A stretch of DNA of 64,000 nucleotides, taken from positions 372,001 through 436,000 of the forward strand of contig JAVBUO010000005.1 in NCBI GenBank assembly GCA_031555315.1, written 5' to 3'. The notes under the pieces are model-generated. The model had not been told where the DNA came from, searched no databases, and saw only the letters and a program-made list of their open reading frames with translations. The DNA comes from JAVBJV01 sp031555315. GTDB taxonomy: Bacteria; Pseudomonadota; Alphaproteobacteria; Acetobacterales; Acetobacteraceae. This document shows positions 1 to 9,363 of the stretch, in pieces. Made by a program: the position numbers and the translations under genes. Each line of letters begins with the position of its first letter. The stretch's first letter is position 1.

Positions 1-1233
1 GATGCGCGCGGCGACGGTGGCACTGGCCTCGCCCGCTGGTGCGCGCGAGAGGTCCTGCGGTGAAACCGGCTGCACCTGGATGGTGATGTCGATGCGATCC
101 AGCAGCGGACCGCTGATGCGGGTCTGATAATCCTCGCCGCAGCGCGGGGTGCGGCCACATTCGCGGCTGGCGTCGCCCAGATGGCCGCAGCGGCACGGGT
201 TCATCGCCGCGATCAACTGAAACCGGGCCGGGTAGGTGACATGCGCGTTGGCACGGCTGACCGTGGTGTGCCCGGTTTCCATCGGCTGGCGCAGTGCTTC
301 GAGTGCGGCGCGCGGAAATTCGGGCAACTCGTCCAGAAACAGCACGCCGCGATGGGCGAGGCTGATCTCGCCGGGACGGGCGCGCAACCCGCCGCCGGCC
401 AGTGCGGCCTGCGAGGCCGAATGGTGCGGGTCGCGGAACGGCGGGCGCATGATCAGATGACCGTCGGCCAGCAGCCCGGCCACCGAATGCACCATCGACA
501 CTTCCAGCGCCTCGGCCGGGATCAGGTCGGGCAGCAGGTCGGGCAGGCGCGCCGCCAGCATCGATTTTCCCGCGCCGGGCGGGCCGACCATCAGCAGGTT
601 GTGCCCGCCGGCGGCGGCGATCTCCAGCGCGCGGCGTGCGGTTTCCATGCCCTTCACATCGGCCAGATCCAACCCGCGCGCAGGCGCGCGCGCCGTGGGC
701 GGCGACGGCGGAGAAAGCACCTGCACGCCGCGGAAGTGGTTGACGATGGCCAGCAGGTCCGGCGCCGCCAGTATGTCGGTGGCGGCCGACCACGACGCCT
801 CGCCTCCTTGTGCGGCCGGGCAGATCAGCCCCAGATCGCGCCTTGCCGCGCCGAGCGCGGCGGGCAGCACACCCGCCACAGGCAGCAACGCGCCGTCGAG
901 CGCCAGCTCGCCCAGTGCGGCGAAGCGGCCGATATCCTCGCGCGGCAGGATCTCCATGGCGGCCAGTACGGCCAGCGCGATCGGCAGGTCGAAATGGCTG
1001 CCTTCCTTGGTCATGTCGGCGGGGGCCAGATTGATCAGGATGCGTTTGGGCGGCAGCGCCAGGCCAATCGCCGTCAGCGCGGCGCGCACGCGTTCGCGCG
1101 ATTCCGCCACCGCTTTGTCGGCCAGACCGACGATCAGGAACGCCGGCAGGCCCGAGGCGATCTGCACCTGCACATCGACGGGAATCGTGTCGATGCCGGC
1201 AAACGTAAAGGTTGTGATTCGCGCGATGGACAT
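1..1233 (-). CDS. yifB: YifB/ComM-family magnesium chelatase-like AAA+ ATPase (partial, C-terminus off the window)
   Basis: The first 411 codons of a leftward gene are visible. It starts at the ATG at 1233 and is still open at base 1. The N-terminal part (about residues 1-160) has the ChlI/Lon-protease-like fold typical of the family, including ESRERVRAAL and the stretch around INLAPADMTKEG. The AAA+ domain follows, with Walker A GPPGAGKS near residue 217 and Walker B VLFLDELPEF near residue 300. The MNPCRCGHLG cysteine motif comes next. ComM in naturally transformable bacteria is a hexameric helicase that promotes branch migration of incoming DNA. In other bacteria the role is less clear. 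It lies 12 bases downstream of the deacetylase-like gene and probably shares its transcript. The family is about 500 residues long, so roughly the last fifth is missing here. Confidence 0.93.
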   Translation of the reverse strand, partial: MSIARITTFTFAGIDTIPVDVQVQIASGLPAFLIVGLADKAVAESRERVRAALTAIGLALPPKRILINLAPADMTKEGSHFDLPIALAVLAAMEILPREDIGRFAALGELALDGALLPVAGVLPAALGAARRDLGLICPAAQGGEASWSAATDILAAPDLLAIVNHFRGVQVLSPPSPPTARAPARGLDLADVKGMETARRALEIAAAGGHNLLMVGPPGAGKSMLAARLPDLLPDLIPAEALEVSMVHSVAGLLADGHLIMRPPFRDPHHSASQAALAGGGLRARPGEISLAHRGVLFLDELPEFPRAALEALRQPMETGHTTVSRANAHVTYPARFQLIAAMNPCRCGHLGDASRECGRTPRCGEDYQTRISGPLLDRIDITIQVQPVSPQDLSRAPAGEASATVAARI

Positions 1234-1245
1234 ACAGCTATCTGT

Positions 1246-2268
1246 TTAACCGTGCAGGAAGCGTTTCAGCAAATGCCCCATCACATCGGTGTTATAGCCG
1301 CCTTCCTGGACGATCGCCGCCGGCAGGCCCGTGTTGCGGATGGCTGCGCCCGCGCGGGCGAAGCCGTCTTCGGTGACTTTCATCCAGGCCAAAGGCTCGT
1401 GCTCCGATGCGTCGAACCCCAGTGACACGACCAGCGCGTCGGCGCCGAACTTGCGGATCGCGGCAAGCCCCATGTCGATGGCGGCAAGCCAGTCGGCGTC
1501 CTGCGTGCCCTTCGCCAGCGGCAGATTCAGGTTGCGGCCTTCGGCGTCCGGCCCGCCGCGTTCGTCCGCGTAGCCGACGAACCACGGATAATAACCGTTC
1601 GGGTCGCCATGCACCGACACGAACATCACATCGGCGCGGTTCCAGAAGATCGACTGCGTGCCGTTGCCGTGATGGCTGTCGATATCGATGATCGCGACGC
1701 GCGGCGCGCCCGCATCGCGCAAGCGCTGGGCGGCGATGGCGGCGTTGTTCAGGATGCAGTGCCCGCCGGTGCGCGCCGCATAGGCATGGTGGCCGGGCGG
1801 GCGGCACAGCGCGTAGGCGGTATTGCCCTGGGCCGCTTCGTCGGCGGCGGCGATCGCGCAGGCCGCGGCAGCCGCGGCGGCTTCCCATGAATGTTCGCCC
1901 AGCGGAGAGCTGGTGTCGGCGGTGAACCAGCCGAGTTTCGTCAGGATATGCGAGCCGCATTTCGCGCCGTTCTCATACATTTCGGGTGGCGGAAAAATAC
2001 TGCTGACCAGTTCGGGCGCGTGGTCGGGCATCTGGCTCCATTCGGACCAGGCGTTGCGCAGAAAATCCAGAAAGGCGGGCGTGTGCACGGCCTCCAGCGC
2101 CGCTATCGGGGCGGCGGGCGGCATGACGATGTCGGCCTTGATGTCCCGTCCCGTAGCCAGCAATGCCTCGGCCCGCTGCGGGGCCTCGAAATTGCGCCGC
2201 ACATGGCCGCGCTGCAGAAAGAAAACCGGCTGGTGCTTCAGCTGTACGGGGTCCCAGAACCATCTCAC
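1246..2268 (-). CDS. Histone-deacetylase superfamily amidohydrolase, acetylpolyamine amidohydrolase type
   Basis: This 340-residue protein has the arginase/deacetylase fold signatures. The general acid-base histidine pair is at 160-161 (PPGHHAYAARTGGHC). The zinc ligands are predicted as D197 and H199 in DIDSHHGNGTQ and D286 in LGFDASEHEP, with a late VQEGGYN segment. The length and the early FEAPQRAE motif match bacterial acetylpolyamine amidohydrolases, which remove acetyl groups from acetylputrescine, acetylcadaverine or acetylspermidine in the cytoplasm. The substrate here is inferred only. The start is a GTG at 2268 with an AAGGAA ribosome site just upstream. The gene diverges from an M20 hydrolase across 125 bases and precedes yifB by 12 bases. 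A different acyl-amine substrate is possible. Confidence 0.88.
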   Translation of the reverse strand: MRWFWDPVQLKHQPVFFLQRGHVRRNFEAPQRAEALLATGRDIKADIVMPPAAPIAALEAVHTPAFLDFLRNAWSEWSQMPDHAPELVSSIFPPPEMYENGAKCGSHILTKLGWFTADTSSPLGEHSWEAAAAAAACAIAAADEAAQGNTAYALCRPPGHHAYAARTGGHCILNNAAIAAQRLRDAGAPRVAIIDIDSHHGNGTQSIFWNRADVMFVSVHGDPNGYYPWFVGYADERGGPDAEGRNLNLPLAKGTQDADWLAAIDMGLAAIRKFGADALVVSLGFDASEHEPLAWMKVTEDGFARAGAAIRNTGLPAAIVQEGGYNTDVMGHLLKRFLHG

Positions 2269-2393
2269 GGCAGTGTTCCTTTGTGTTCGAGCACAACGCT
2301 ATGGCGGGATGAAACATCTGTCCATCTGTCCGCAGCCGCTTGCCGTGCGCATGGTTCGGCTTTAGCGTTTCGTCAATAAAACAGGGAAACGTC

Positions 2394-3692
2394 ATGACCG
2401 ATCTTTTGCCGATCGATGCGGGTGCCAGACGCGCCATCCTCGAGGCTGTCGCGGATCTGGAATCCGGTGCCGAAAATCTGCTGGCGAAGCTGGTCGAGCA
2501 TCGCTCGCTGCTGGGGCATGAGGCGTCGTGTCTGGATGAAATGGCGGGCGTGTATACAAGGCTGGGGCTTACGCCGCAGCGCATCGGCATCGATGTCGCG
2601 AGGCTGGAATCGCATCCCGGATTTTCTCCGCCGCTGTTGTCTTACGAGGGGCGCGCCAACGTGGCCGCGGTGCACATCCCGCGCGAGCGCAAAGGACGCA
2701 GCCTGACATTGCAGGGGCATGTCGATGTGGTTCCCGAAGGCGCCGCCGATCTGTGGGCGACGCCGCCGTTCCAGCCGGACATCCGCAACGGCCGCATGTA
2801 CGGGCGCGGGGCCGGTGACATGAAGGCGGGGATCGTCAGCTACGTGACGGCGTTCAGGGCCTTGCGTCTGGCCGGGTTGCAACCGGCGGCCGAGGTGCAA
2901 CTGGTGTCGGTGATCGAAGAGGAATGTACGGGCAATGGCGCGTTGGCGGCGATGTTGGCGCTGCCCAAAACCGATGCGGCGATCATTCCTGAACCGGGGC
3001 CGGGGGAATCTGTACTTTATACGGCCGAAGTCGGCGTCGTCTGGGCGTGGGTGACGGTCACCGGCCGGCCCACCCATGTGCGTGACATGCATGCGGGCGT
3101 GAATGCGATCGAGGCGGCCAGCATCATCGCCGCCCGCTTCAAGGAGTACGAGGCCGAGTCCAATCGTGCCGAGCGCATTCACCCATCCTTCAGGGGGCAC
3201 AATCATCCGGTCAATGTGAATTTCGGCACGATCGAGGGGGGCGAGTGGAATTCGTCGGTGCCGACGCGCGCGCGGATCGGCATGCGGGTGGGGGTGATGC
3301 CCGGGGTTTCGTGCCGCAGCGTGGCAGCGGACATCGAGCGTCTGGTCGCCGATGCGGCCGCGCACGAGAAACTGCGCGGTGCGACGGTGAAGGTGGAATT
3401 CAAGGGGTTCATGGCCGATGGCTGCACTTTCGATCCACAAGGCCCGATCTGCGCCGCCGTGGCGCGCCATCATGCCGACATCGTCGGCGCGCCGGTGAAG
3501 CACTATGCCGCGCAGGGCCTGACCGACGGGCGATTTTACGAACTGTACCGGAACACGCCATGCGCCGTGTACGGGCCGGATGCGCAGGACATTCACGGCA
3601 TCGACGAAAGCGTCGAACTGGCGTCGATGCATGCGGTGACGCGCGTCCTGGCGCTGACCATCGCGGGCTGGTGCGGACTGGAGAGAATTTGA
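2394..3692 (+). CDS. M20 family metallopeptidase, ArgE/DapE-like deacylase
   Basis: A 432-residue zinc-dependent deacylase of the M20 family, whose members hydrolyse N-acyl amino acids such as N-acetylornithine or N-succinyl-diaminopimelate. Metal and catalytic elements are visible in order: GHVDVVP near residue 107, RGAGDMK near 140 (bridging Asp), VIEEECTGNG near 175 (catalytic and metal Glu), IIPEPG near 200, and the C-terminal metal-binding histidine in QDIHGIDES. The dimerisation domain sits between. The ATG at 2394 is preferred because ACAGGGA lies just upstream. An in-frame upstream start at 2340 would add 18 unlikely residues. Its stop overlaps the next gene by one base, so the two are probably translationally coupled. 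The exact substrate cannot be assigned, and the context suggests catabolism of an acylated amine or amino acid rather than arginine synthesis. Confidence 0.9.
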   Translation: MTDLLPIDAGARRAILEAVADLESGAENLLAKLVEHRSLLGHEASCLDEMAGVYTRLGLTPQRIGIDVARLESHPGFSPPLLSYEGRANVAAVHIPRERKGRSLTLQGHVDVVPEGAADLWATPPFQPDIRNGRMYGRGAGDMKAGIVSYVTAFRALRLAGLQPAAEVQLVSVIEEECTGNGALAAMLALPKTDAAIIPEPGPGESVLYTAEVGVVWAWVTVTGRPTHVRDMHAGVNAIEAASIIAARFKEYEAESNRAERIHPSFRGHNHPVNVNFGTIEGGEWNSSVPTRARIGMRVGVMPGVSCRSVAADIERLVADAAAHEKLRGATVKVEFKGFMADGCTFDPQGPICAAVARHHADIVGAPVKHYAAQGLTDGRFYELYRNTPCAVYGPDAQDIHGIDESVELASMHAVTRVLALTIAGWCGLERI

Positions 3693-4915
3693 TGTCTGAA
3701 AACCTGCCGCTGTCCGGTGAACGCCTATGGAACAGCATCATGCAGATGGCGCGGATCGGCGCGACGCAGAAAGGCGGCTGCAACCGTCAGGCGTTGAGCG
3801 ATGCCGACGCCGAGGGCCGCGCACTGCTGCGCCGCTGGGGCGAGGCGTGCGGGCTTGCCTGCAGCGTCGATCGGGTCGGCAACATGTTGCTGCGTCGGGA
3901 AGGCGAGGATCCTTCCTTGCCGGCGATCGCGTTCGGCAGCCATCTCGACACGCAGCCGACCGGCGGCAGGTTCGACGGCGTGCTCGGCGTGCTGGCTGGA
4001 CTGGAAGTGATGCGTGCGTTGCAGCAGGTGGGAGCGCGTACGAAGGCGCCGCTGCTGCTGGTGAATTTCACCAACGAGGAAGGCGCGCGGTTCAGCCCGC
4101 CGATGATGGGCAGCGGCGTTGCGATGGGTGTGTTCACCGAAGACGAGATTCTGGCCAAAACCGACCCGGCGGGTGTGGTGTTCGGTGCCGAACTGATGCG
4201 GATCGGCTGGGCCGGCAACGCCGATCCGGCGGCGTTGCGGAAGGTGGGTGCCTATGTCGAACTGCATATCGAACAGGGCCGGGTTCTCGAAGATGCCGGG
4301 CTGACGATCGGGGTGGTCAACGGGGCGTTGGCGCAAACCTGGCTGGACGTGACGGTCGGTGGCGTGGAAGCGCATGCCGGCGCGGTGATGGACGGGCGAT
4401 GCGATGCCCTGACGGCGGCAGCGCGTCTGATCGTGGGGCTCGAGGATCTGGCGCGTGACTTCGAGGGCGATGCGCGGGCGACCGTCGGGCGGATCGCGGT
4501 GCAGCCGGACAGCCGCAATGTGGTGCCGTCGCGCGTCTGGTTCACAGTGGACCTGCGCAATGCGGACCCGGCGCTGCTGGCGCGCATGGAAGCCGCCTTC
4601 CGGGCGCAGGCGCAGCGACTGGCGGGCGTGCAGGTCGAGATTGCGCCGTTCTGGGCTTTTCCCTACACGCCGTTCGACGCGGCGGTGGTGGCGCGGGTGC
4701 GTGAAGCGGCGCAGAGGCGCGGCTACGCATGGCGCGACATGCCGACCGGCATCGGGCACGACGCGGTGTATATGGCCCGGCACGTGCCGACCGCGATGAT
4801 CTTCGTGCCGTGCCACAACGGTGTCAGCCACAACGAGGCCGAAAGCATCACCCGCGACTGGGCCGAGGCCGGTTTGCATGTGCTGGCCGATACGGTGCTC
4901 GGGCTGGCGGGTTAA
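3692..4915 (+). CDS. Zn-dependent hydantoinase/carbamoylase-family amidase
   Basis: 407 residues, the usual size for the M20 subgroup that contains N-carbamoyl-L-amino-acid hydrolase, allantoate amidohydrolase and beta-ureidopropionase. Family signatures are FGSHLDTQPTGGRFDGVLG (metal His and Asp, residues about 85-105), NFTNEEGARFSP (metal Glu), YVELHIEQG, VGGVEAHAG, and the C-terminal GIGHDAVYMA and CHNGVSHNEAE segments. The enzyme would cleave a carbamoyl or ureido amide, releasing ammonia and CO2. The gene begins at the ATG sharing its first base with the stop of the preceding deacylase. No hydantoinase, allantoinase or pyrimidine-catabolism partner lies beside it, so the specific substrate is open. 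Confidence 0.9.
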   Translation: MSENLPLSGERLWNSIMQMARIGATQKGGCNRQALSDADAEGRALLRRWGEACGLACSVDRVGNMLLRREGEDPSLPAIAFGSHLDTQPTGGRFDGVLGVLAGLEVMRALQQVGARTKAPLLLVNFTNEEGARFSPPMMGSGVAMGVFTEDEILAKTDPAGVVFGAELMRIGWAGNADPAALRKVGAYVELHIEQGRVLEDAGLTIGVVNGALAQTWLDVTVGGVEAHAGAVMDGRCDALTAAARLIVGLEDLARDFEGDARATVGRIAVQPDSRNVVPSRVWFTVDLRNADPALLARMEAAFRAQAQRLAGVQVEIAPFWAFPYTPFDAAVVARVREAAQRRGYAWRDMPTGIGHDAVYMARHVPTAMIFVPCHNGVSHNEAESITRDWAEAGLHVLADTVLGLAG

Positions 4916-4943
4916 TGGGAAAGACGCTTTGATGGAGAAGGCG

Positions 4944-6415
4944 ATGCGGATTGCGGTCGGCGGCTTCCTGCACGAGACGCATTCCTTTGCACCACACCCA
5001 ACGGTGTTCCAGGACTTTTTAACCCCCGGCGGCTGGCCGCGATTGCAGCGCGGCGCGGATATGATCGATGCGTTGCGCGACACGGCGGCCCCGATTGCAG
5101 GCGCCATCCGGTTGGCCGAGGCGCGCAATATCGGGCTGGTGCCGCTGATGTGGTGCATGGCGAGCCCGGCGGGACCGATCACCGACGATGCGTTCGAACG
5201 CATTGCCGCCATGCTGGTAGCCGACCTGTCCGACGCGTTGCGCGCGGGCGGTGTGGACGGCGTGTATCTGGATTTGCACGGTGCCGCATTGTCGGTCAGT
5301 GCGCCGGATGCCGAGGGGGAATTGCTGCGCCGGGTGCGCGCGATCGCCGGTCCGGATATGCCGATCGCGATCAGTCTGGACCCGCATGCGAACATGACCG
5401 ACGCGATGGTGCGCCATGCCGATGTCGTGGTACCGTTCCGCACCTATCCGCATGTCGATATGCACGATGCCGGGGCGCGGGCGGTGAAGCTGCTGCTTGA
5501 GCGGATTCAGCGCCGAACGCCATACGCCAAGGCGTTTCGCGCGCTGGATTTCTGGATACCGCTGACCAGCCAATGCACGCTGGTGGATCCGATGAAGGCG
5601 GTGATGACCGCGCGCGAGCAGATCGCGTTGCACGCAGGCGTGGCCGAACTCGCGTTCTGTTTCGGCTTTCCTTATGCGGATTTTCCGGGCTGTCAGGCGG
5701 CGATCAGCACACTGTGGACCAAGCCGCCGACGAATTGCTGGCGTATCTGAACCGGCATGAGGTTGATTTCGTGCTGGATGTCATTCCCGCTGAGAAAGCC
5801 GTGGCAGCGGCAAAACTTCTGGCCGAACGTGCAAAGAAGCCGGTCGTGATTGCCGATACGCAAGACAATCCGGGCGGTGGCGGGCATGGCGACACGACCG
5901 GGCTTTTGCGTGAGTTGGTGCGCCAGCATGCGCGCGGCGCAGTGCTGGCGCTGATCAACGATGCGGCCAGCGTGGCGGCTTGCCGGCAGGCGGGCGAGGG
6001 GGGAACGGTTTCGCTGCGTTTGGGCGGGCAATCCGATGTTGTGCCGTTCGAGGGGGCTGCGCGTGTTTTGAAGCTGACGGACGGGAATTTTACCTGCACC
6101 GGTCCTATGGCGGCGGGCAATTCCGCGCATCTGGGGCCGACGGCGCTGATCTTGGTCGGGCAGGATGTGCGGGTGATTGTGACCAGTACGAAAATGCAGG
6201 CCTATGACCAGGCGTTGCTGCGCCATGTGGGGATCGAACCGGCCGCGTGTAAAATTCTGGCGTTGAAAAGCAGCGTACATTTCCGGGCGGATTTTCAGCC
6301 GATCGCGGAACAGGTGATCGTGACGACTGCCCCCGGCCCGGTGATCGCCGATCCGTCCGGCTTGCCGTTCCGGCATGTGCGCGCCGATATCCGGCGCCTG
6401 CCGCGAAAAGCGTGA
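4944..6415 (+). pseudogene. MlrC-like M81 family metallopeptidase, disrupted by one frameshift
   Basis: The gene reads as two overlapping frames. From 4944 the protein begins MRIAVGGFLHETHSF and carries the M81 domain, with VYLDLHGAAL, SLDPHANMTDAM, FRTYPHVDMHDAG and FCFGFPYADFPGC. This frame stops at 5750. Family-like sequence resumes one frame earlier near 5710 (VDQAADELLAYLNRHEVDF). It then runs through the MlrC C-terminal domain (ADTQDNPGGGGHGDTTGLL) to the stop at 6415. Together the pieces make about 490 residues, the normal family size, so a single missing base near 5690-5720 explains the break. The ATG at 4944 is preferred over 4932 because GGAGAAGG sits correctly before it. MlrC was described for degradation of linearised microcystin, but most homologues are amide hydrolases of unknown substrate. 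A sequencing error would restore an intact gene. Confidence 0.85.
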
Positions 6416-6446
6416 CGACGATGTTTTCCTGGAGTATGGCTTGGCG

Positions 6447-7598
6447 ATGACGTGTTTCGATCCCGAACTGTTTCAGCGCCTGACCGCCTGGCGGCGCCAT
6501 CTGCACCAACATCCGGAACTCAGCCTGTACGAGCGGGAAACGGCCGCCTTCGTGGCCGGCAAACTGCGCGCGCTGGGGATCGAGGTCACCGAGAACGTCG
6601 GCGGACACGGTGTCGTCGGCACCATCCGGCGCGGCGGCAACCGCAGCGTCGGCCTGCGCGCCGACATGGACGCCCTGCCGATCATCGAGCAGAGCGGCGT
6701 TCCCCATGCGTCGGCGCGGCCCGGCGTGATGCACGCCTGCGGGCACGACGGGCATACCGTGTCGCTGCTCGGCGCGGCCGAGACGCTGCTGCGCGACACG
6801 TCGTGGTCCGGCACAGTGCATTTCGTGTTCCAGCCGGCCGAGGAAGGGGCGGGCGGTGCCCGGGCGATGCTGGCCGACGGCCTGTTCGAGCGCTTCCCGA
6901 TGGAACGCATCTTTGCGCTGCACAACTGGCCCGGACTGCCGGCCGGCACGGTTGCCGTGCATCCCGGGCCGGTCATGGCAGGCGGGGTGCGCATTTACAT
7001 CACGTTGCGCGGGCATGCCGGGCACGCCGCCCTGCCGCACCTGACGAAAGACCCGATGCTGGCGGCGGCGCATCTGGTGGTGGCGCTGCAGTCGATCGTG
7101 GCGCGCAACGTGGACCCGCTGGAGTCCGCCGTGGTGACCATCGCAACGATCGAGGGCGGCAAGGCTTCGAACCAGATCCCCGACAGCGCCACCCTGTCCG
7201 GCACCGCGCGCGCCCTGCGCCCGCAGGTCATGGAGCAGCTCGGCGACGGTATCCAACGCATCGCCGCAGGGATCGGCGCGACGTTCGGCATGGCGGTCGA
7301 GGTCGATATCCGTCAGGGGGTTGCGGTAACCATAAACCACGTGGCTGAGGCCGAGATGGCGGCCGAGGCGGCGCTGGCGGCCGGGCTCGTGCTGCGCCGC
7401 GATCTGCCGGCCGCGATGACCAGCGAGGATTTCGGCTGGATGCTGCTCGACCGCCCCGGGGCCTATGTCTGGGTGGGGAACGGCCCGGCCGAGGGCGGGC
7501 GCGAGCTGCACAATCCGCACTATGATTTCAACGACCAGATCTTCCCCGCCACCGTCGGCTGGATGGTCGAGGCGGCCAAAAGGGCGCTGCGGGGCTGA
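6447..7598 (+). CDS. M20D family amidohydrolase (hippurate / N-acyl-amino-acid hydrolase type)
   Basis: 383 residues, typical for the HipO/AbgA-like M20D group that hydrolyses N-acyl, N-benzoyl or auxin-amino-acid conjugates. Visible landmarks are RRHLHQHPELS near the N-terminus, LRADMDALPI, the metal-binding MHACGHDGHT, the catalytic pair in QPAEEGAGGA, the lid-domain GHAGHAALP, and the last metal-site segment MTSEDFGWML. The ATG at 6447 is used. A TTG at 6441 has a slightly better distance from the GGAG at 6431, so the start is uncertain by two codons. It follows the broken MlrC gene by 31 bases and is the last gene of the rightward hydrolase run before tRNA-Leu. Confidence 0.9.
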   Translation: MTCFDPELFQRLTAWRRHLHQHPELSLYERETAAFVAGKLRALGIEVTENVGGHGVVGTIRRGGNRSVGLRADMDALPIIEQSGVPHASARPGVMHACGHDGHTVSLLGAAETLLRDTSWSGTVHFVFQPAEEGAGGARAMLADGLFERFPMERIFALHNWPGLPAGTVAVHPGPVMAGGVRIYITLRGHAGHAALPHLTKDPMLAAAHLVVALQSIVARNVDPLESAVVTIATIEGGKASNQIPDSATLSGTARALRPQVMEQLGDGIQRIAAGIGATFGMAVEVDIRQGVAVTINHVAEAEMAAEAALAAGLVLRRDLPAAMTSEDFGWMLLDRPGAYVWVGNGPAEGGRELHNPHYDFNDQIFPATVGWMVEAAKRALRG

Positions 7599-7725
7599 TT
7601 TTTCGACGGAGCGGCCGTAATGGGCGTTGCGAGGCGGACCAACATGGGTTAAGCGCGCTGTTCTTGCACGCAAGGGGGGCTTTCCCCTGCCGGAGGCGTT
7701 TTTTCTCCGGCGGTTCGGGTTTCTC

Positions 7726-7810
<85 letters not shown>

Positions 7811-7862
7811 CTCCGTTCCGGCGTGCTTTTATTCGTGGGTTCTGGGTAGGATTTCCGGGCAT

Positions 7863-9188
7863 ATGCAGGTTACCGAAACGCTCTCCGACGGGCTGAAACG
7901 CGCTTACACCGTTGTGGTGCCGGTCGCGAAAATCGAAGAAAAGCGCACGGCGCGGCTGACGGAGCTGGGTAAAACCCTCAAGCTGCCGGGGTTCCGTCCG
8001 GGCAAGGTGCCGATGAACGTGGTGCGCAGCCGCTACAGCGCTGCCGTGATGTCGGAAGTGCTGGAAGGCGCGGTGAACGACGCGACCAAACAGGTGCTGA
8101 ACGATCGCGGCCTGACGCCGGCGACCCAGCCCAAGATCGACGTCGTCAGCCTTGATGACGGCAAGGATCTGGAATTCAAGGTCGAATTCGAACTGATGCC
8201 GGAAATCCAGATGCCGGATTTCGCGGGTATCGAACTGGTGCGTTCCAAGGCCGAGCCGGCCGCCGATGTGGTGGACAACGCGCTGAAAGATCTGGCCACG
8301 CGCAGCCGCAGTCTGGTGGACACCGAAGCCGGGTATGTCGCGGCCAAAGGCGATGTGACGACGATCGACTTCGTGGGCAAGATCGACGGCGAGGCGTTCC
8401 AGGGCGGCACCGCGCAGGGCGTTCAGGCCGAAGTGGCGGGGCCGGGTTTCATCACCGGCTTTACGGAACAGCTCGAAGGCATGAAAGCCGGGGAAGAGCG
8501 CACGATCAACGTGACCTTCCCGGAGGATTACAACGCGAAGGAACTGGCCGGCAAAGCCGCTGCGTTCGATATCACGATGCAGAAGATCCAGCAGCCGGTA
8601 GTTCCGGCAATCGACGATGAACTGGCCAAGAAGCTGGGTCTGGAAAGCCTGGACAAACTGCGCGAGATCGTCACCGGGCAGATCCAGAACGAATACAACC
8701 AGTTGTCGCGGATGCGCCTGAAGCGCCAACTGCTCGACGCTCTGGCCGAACGCGCTGCTTTTCCCGCACCGGAAGCGCTGCTGAACGCCGAATTCGACGC
8801 CATCTGGCGCCGGGTGGATGCCGACATGAAGGCCGGTAATCTGGACGACGAGGACAAGGGCAAGGACGAAGACACGCTGAAGTCCGAGTACCGGGCGATC
8901 GCCGAACGCCGGGTGAAGCTGGGCCTGCTGCTGTCGGAAATCGGCCGGGTGAACAACCTGTCGGTCAGCCAGGAAGAACTGCTCCGGGCGATGCGCGCCG
9001 AGGCCATGCGCTATCAGGGCCAGGAACAGCAGGTGATGGACTTCTTCCGCAAGAACCCGCAGGCGATCGAAAACCTGCGCGCGCCGATCTTCGAGGAAAA
9101 GATCGTCGACTTCGTGGTCGAGCTGGCCAAGGTAACCGACAAATCCGTTTCGATCGAGGAATTGACGGCGGAAGTCGAGAAGGCCTGA
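7863..9188 (+). CDS. tig: Trigger factor (ribosome-associated chaperone / peptidyl-prolyl isomerase)
   Basis: 441 residues, normal for trigger factor. The N-terminal ribosome-binding domain carries the GFRPGKVP loop near residue 43, which contacts ribosomal protein L23. The FKBP-type isomerase domain follows at about residues 155-240 (GDVTTIDFVGKIDG, VTFPEDYNAKELAGK). The rest is the long helical C-terminal arm forming the substrate cradle. It binds nascent chains leaving the ribosome in the cytosol. It is followed by a strong terminator and then clpP, the usual proteobacterial order. Confidence 0.97.
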   Translation: MQVTETLSDGLKRAYTVVVPVAKIEEKRTARLTELGKTLKLPGFRPGKVPMNVVRSRYSAAVMSEVLEGAVNDATKQVLNDRGLTPATQPKIDVVSLDDGKDLEFKVEFELMPEIQMPDFAGIELVRSKAEPAADVVDNALKDLATRSRSLVDTEAGYVAAKGDVTTIDFVGKIDGEAFQGGTAQGVQAEVAGPGFITGFTEQLEGMKAGEERTINVTFPEDYNAKELAGKAAAFDITMQKIQQPVVPAIDDELAKKLGLESLDKLREIVTGQIQNEYNQLSRMRLKRQLLDALAERAAFPAPEALLNAEFDAIWRRVDADMKAGNLDDEDKGKDEDTLKSEYRAIAERRVKLGLLLSEIGRVNNLSVSQEELLRAMRAEAMRYQGQEQQVMDFFRKNPQAIENLRAPIFEEKIVDFVVELAKVTDKSVSIEELTAEVEKA

Positions 9189-9260
9189 CGCGACACGATG
9201 GCGTTCGGGGGTGTTTTTCGCCTTTTGCGACGCTAAGCCTATGCGGCCGATGACGATTCT

Positions 9261-9303
9261 AACCCCGGGTGCCGGATTTTCCCCCTTGGCACCCGGGGTT
9301 TTT
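9261..9303 (+). terminator. Rho-independent terminator after tig
   Basis: A perfect 13-bp inverted repeat (9261-9273 with 9288-9300, core CCCCGGGTGCC / GGCACCCGGGG) runs into a T tract. It separates tig from clpP, so clpP should have its own promoter in the remaining 60 bases. Confidence 0.88.
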
Positions 9304-9363
9304 CACACCATGTGAAGAAACTCTGCGGTATCGTGCCGCACAGTCAGACACTGAGGACGAGGC

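Noticed and set aside
2290..2330. Repeated CATCTGTC words between the deacetylase and M20 genes as an operator
   Set aside because: Only two short direct copies, with no symmetry and no regulator gene nearby.
5680..5725. Programmed -1 ribosomal frameshifting in the MlrC gene
   Set aside because: No X-XXY-YYZ slippery heptamer or adjacent stem-loop is seen at the junction, so mutation or sequence error is more likely.
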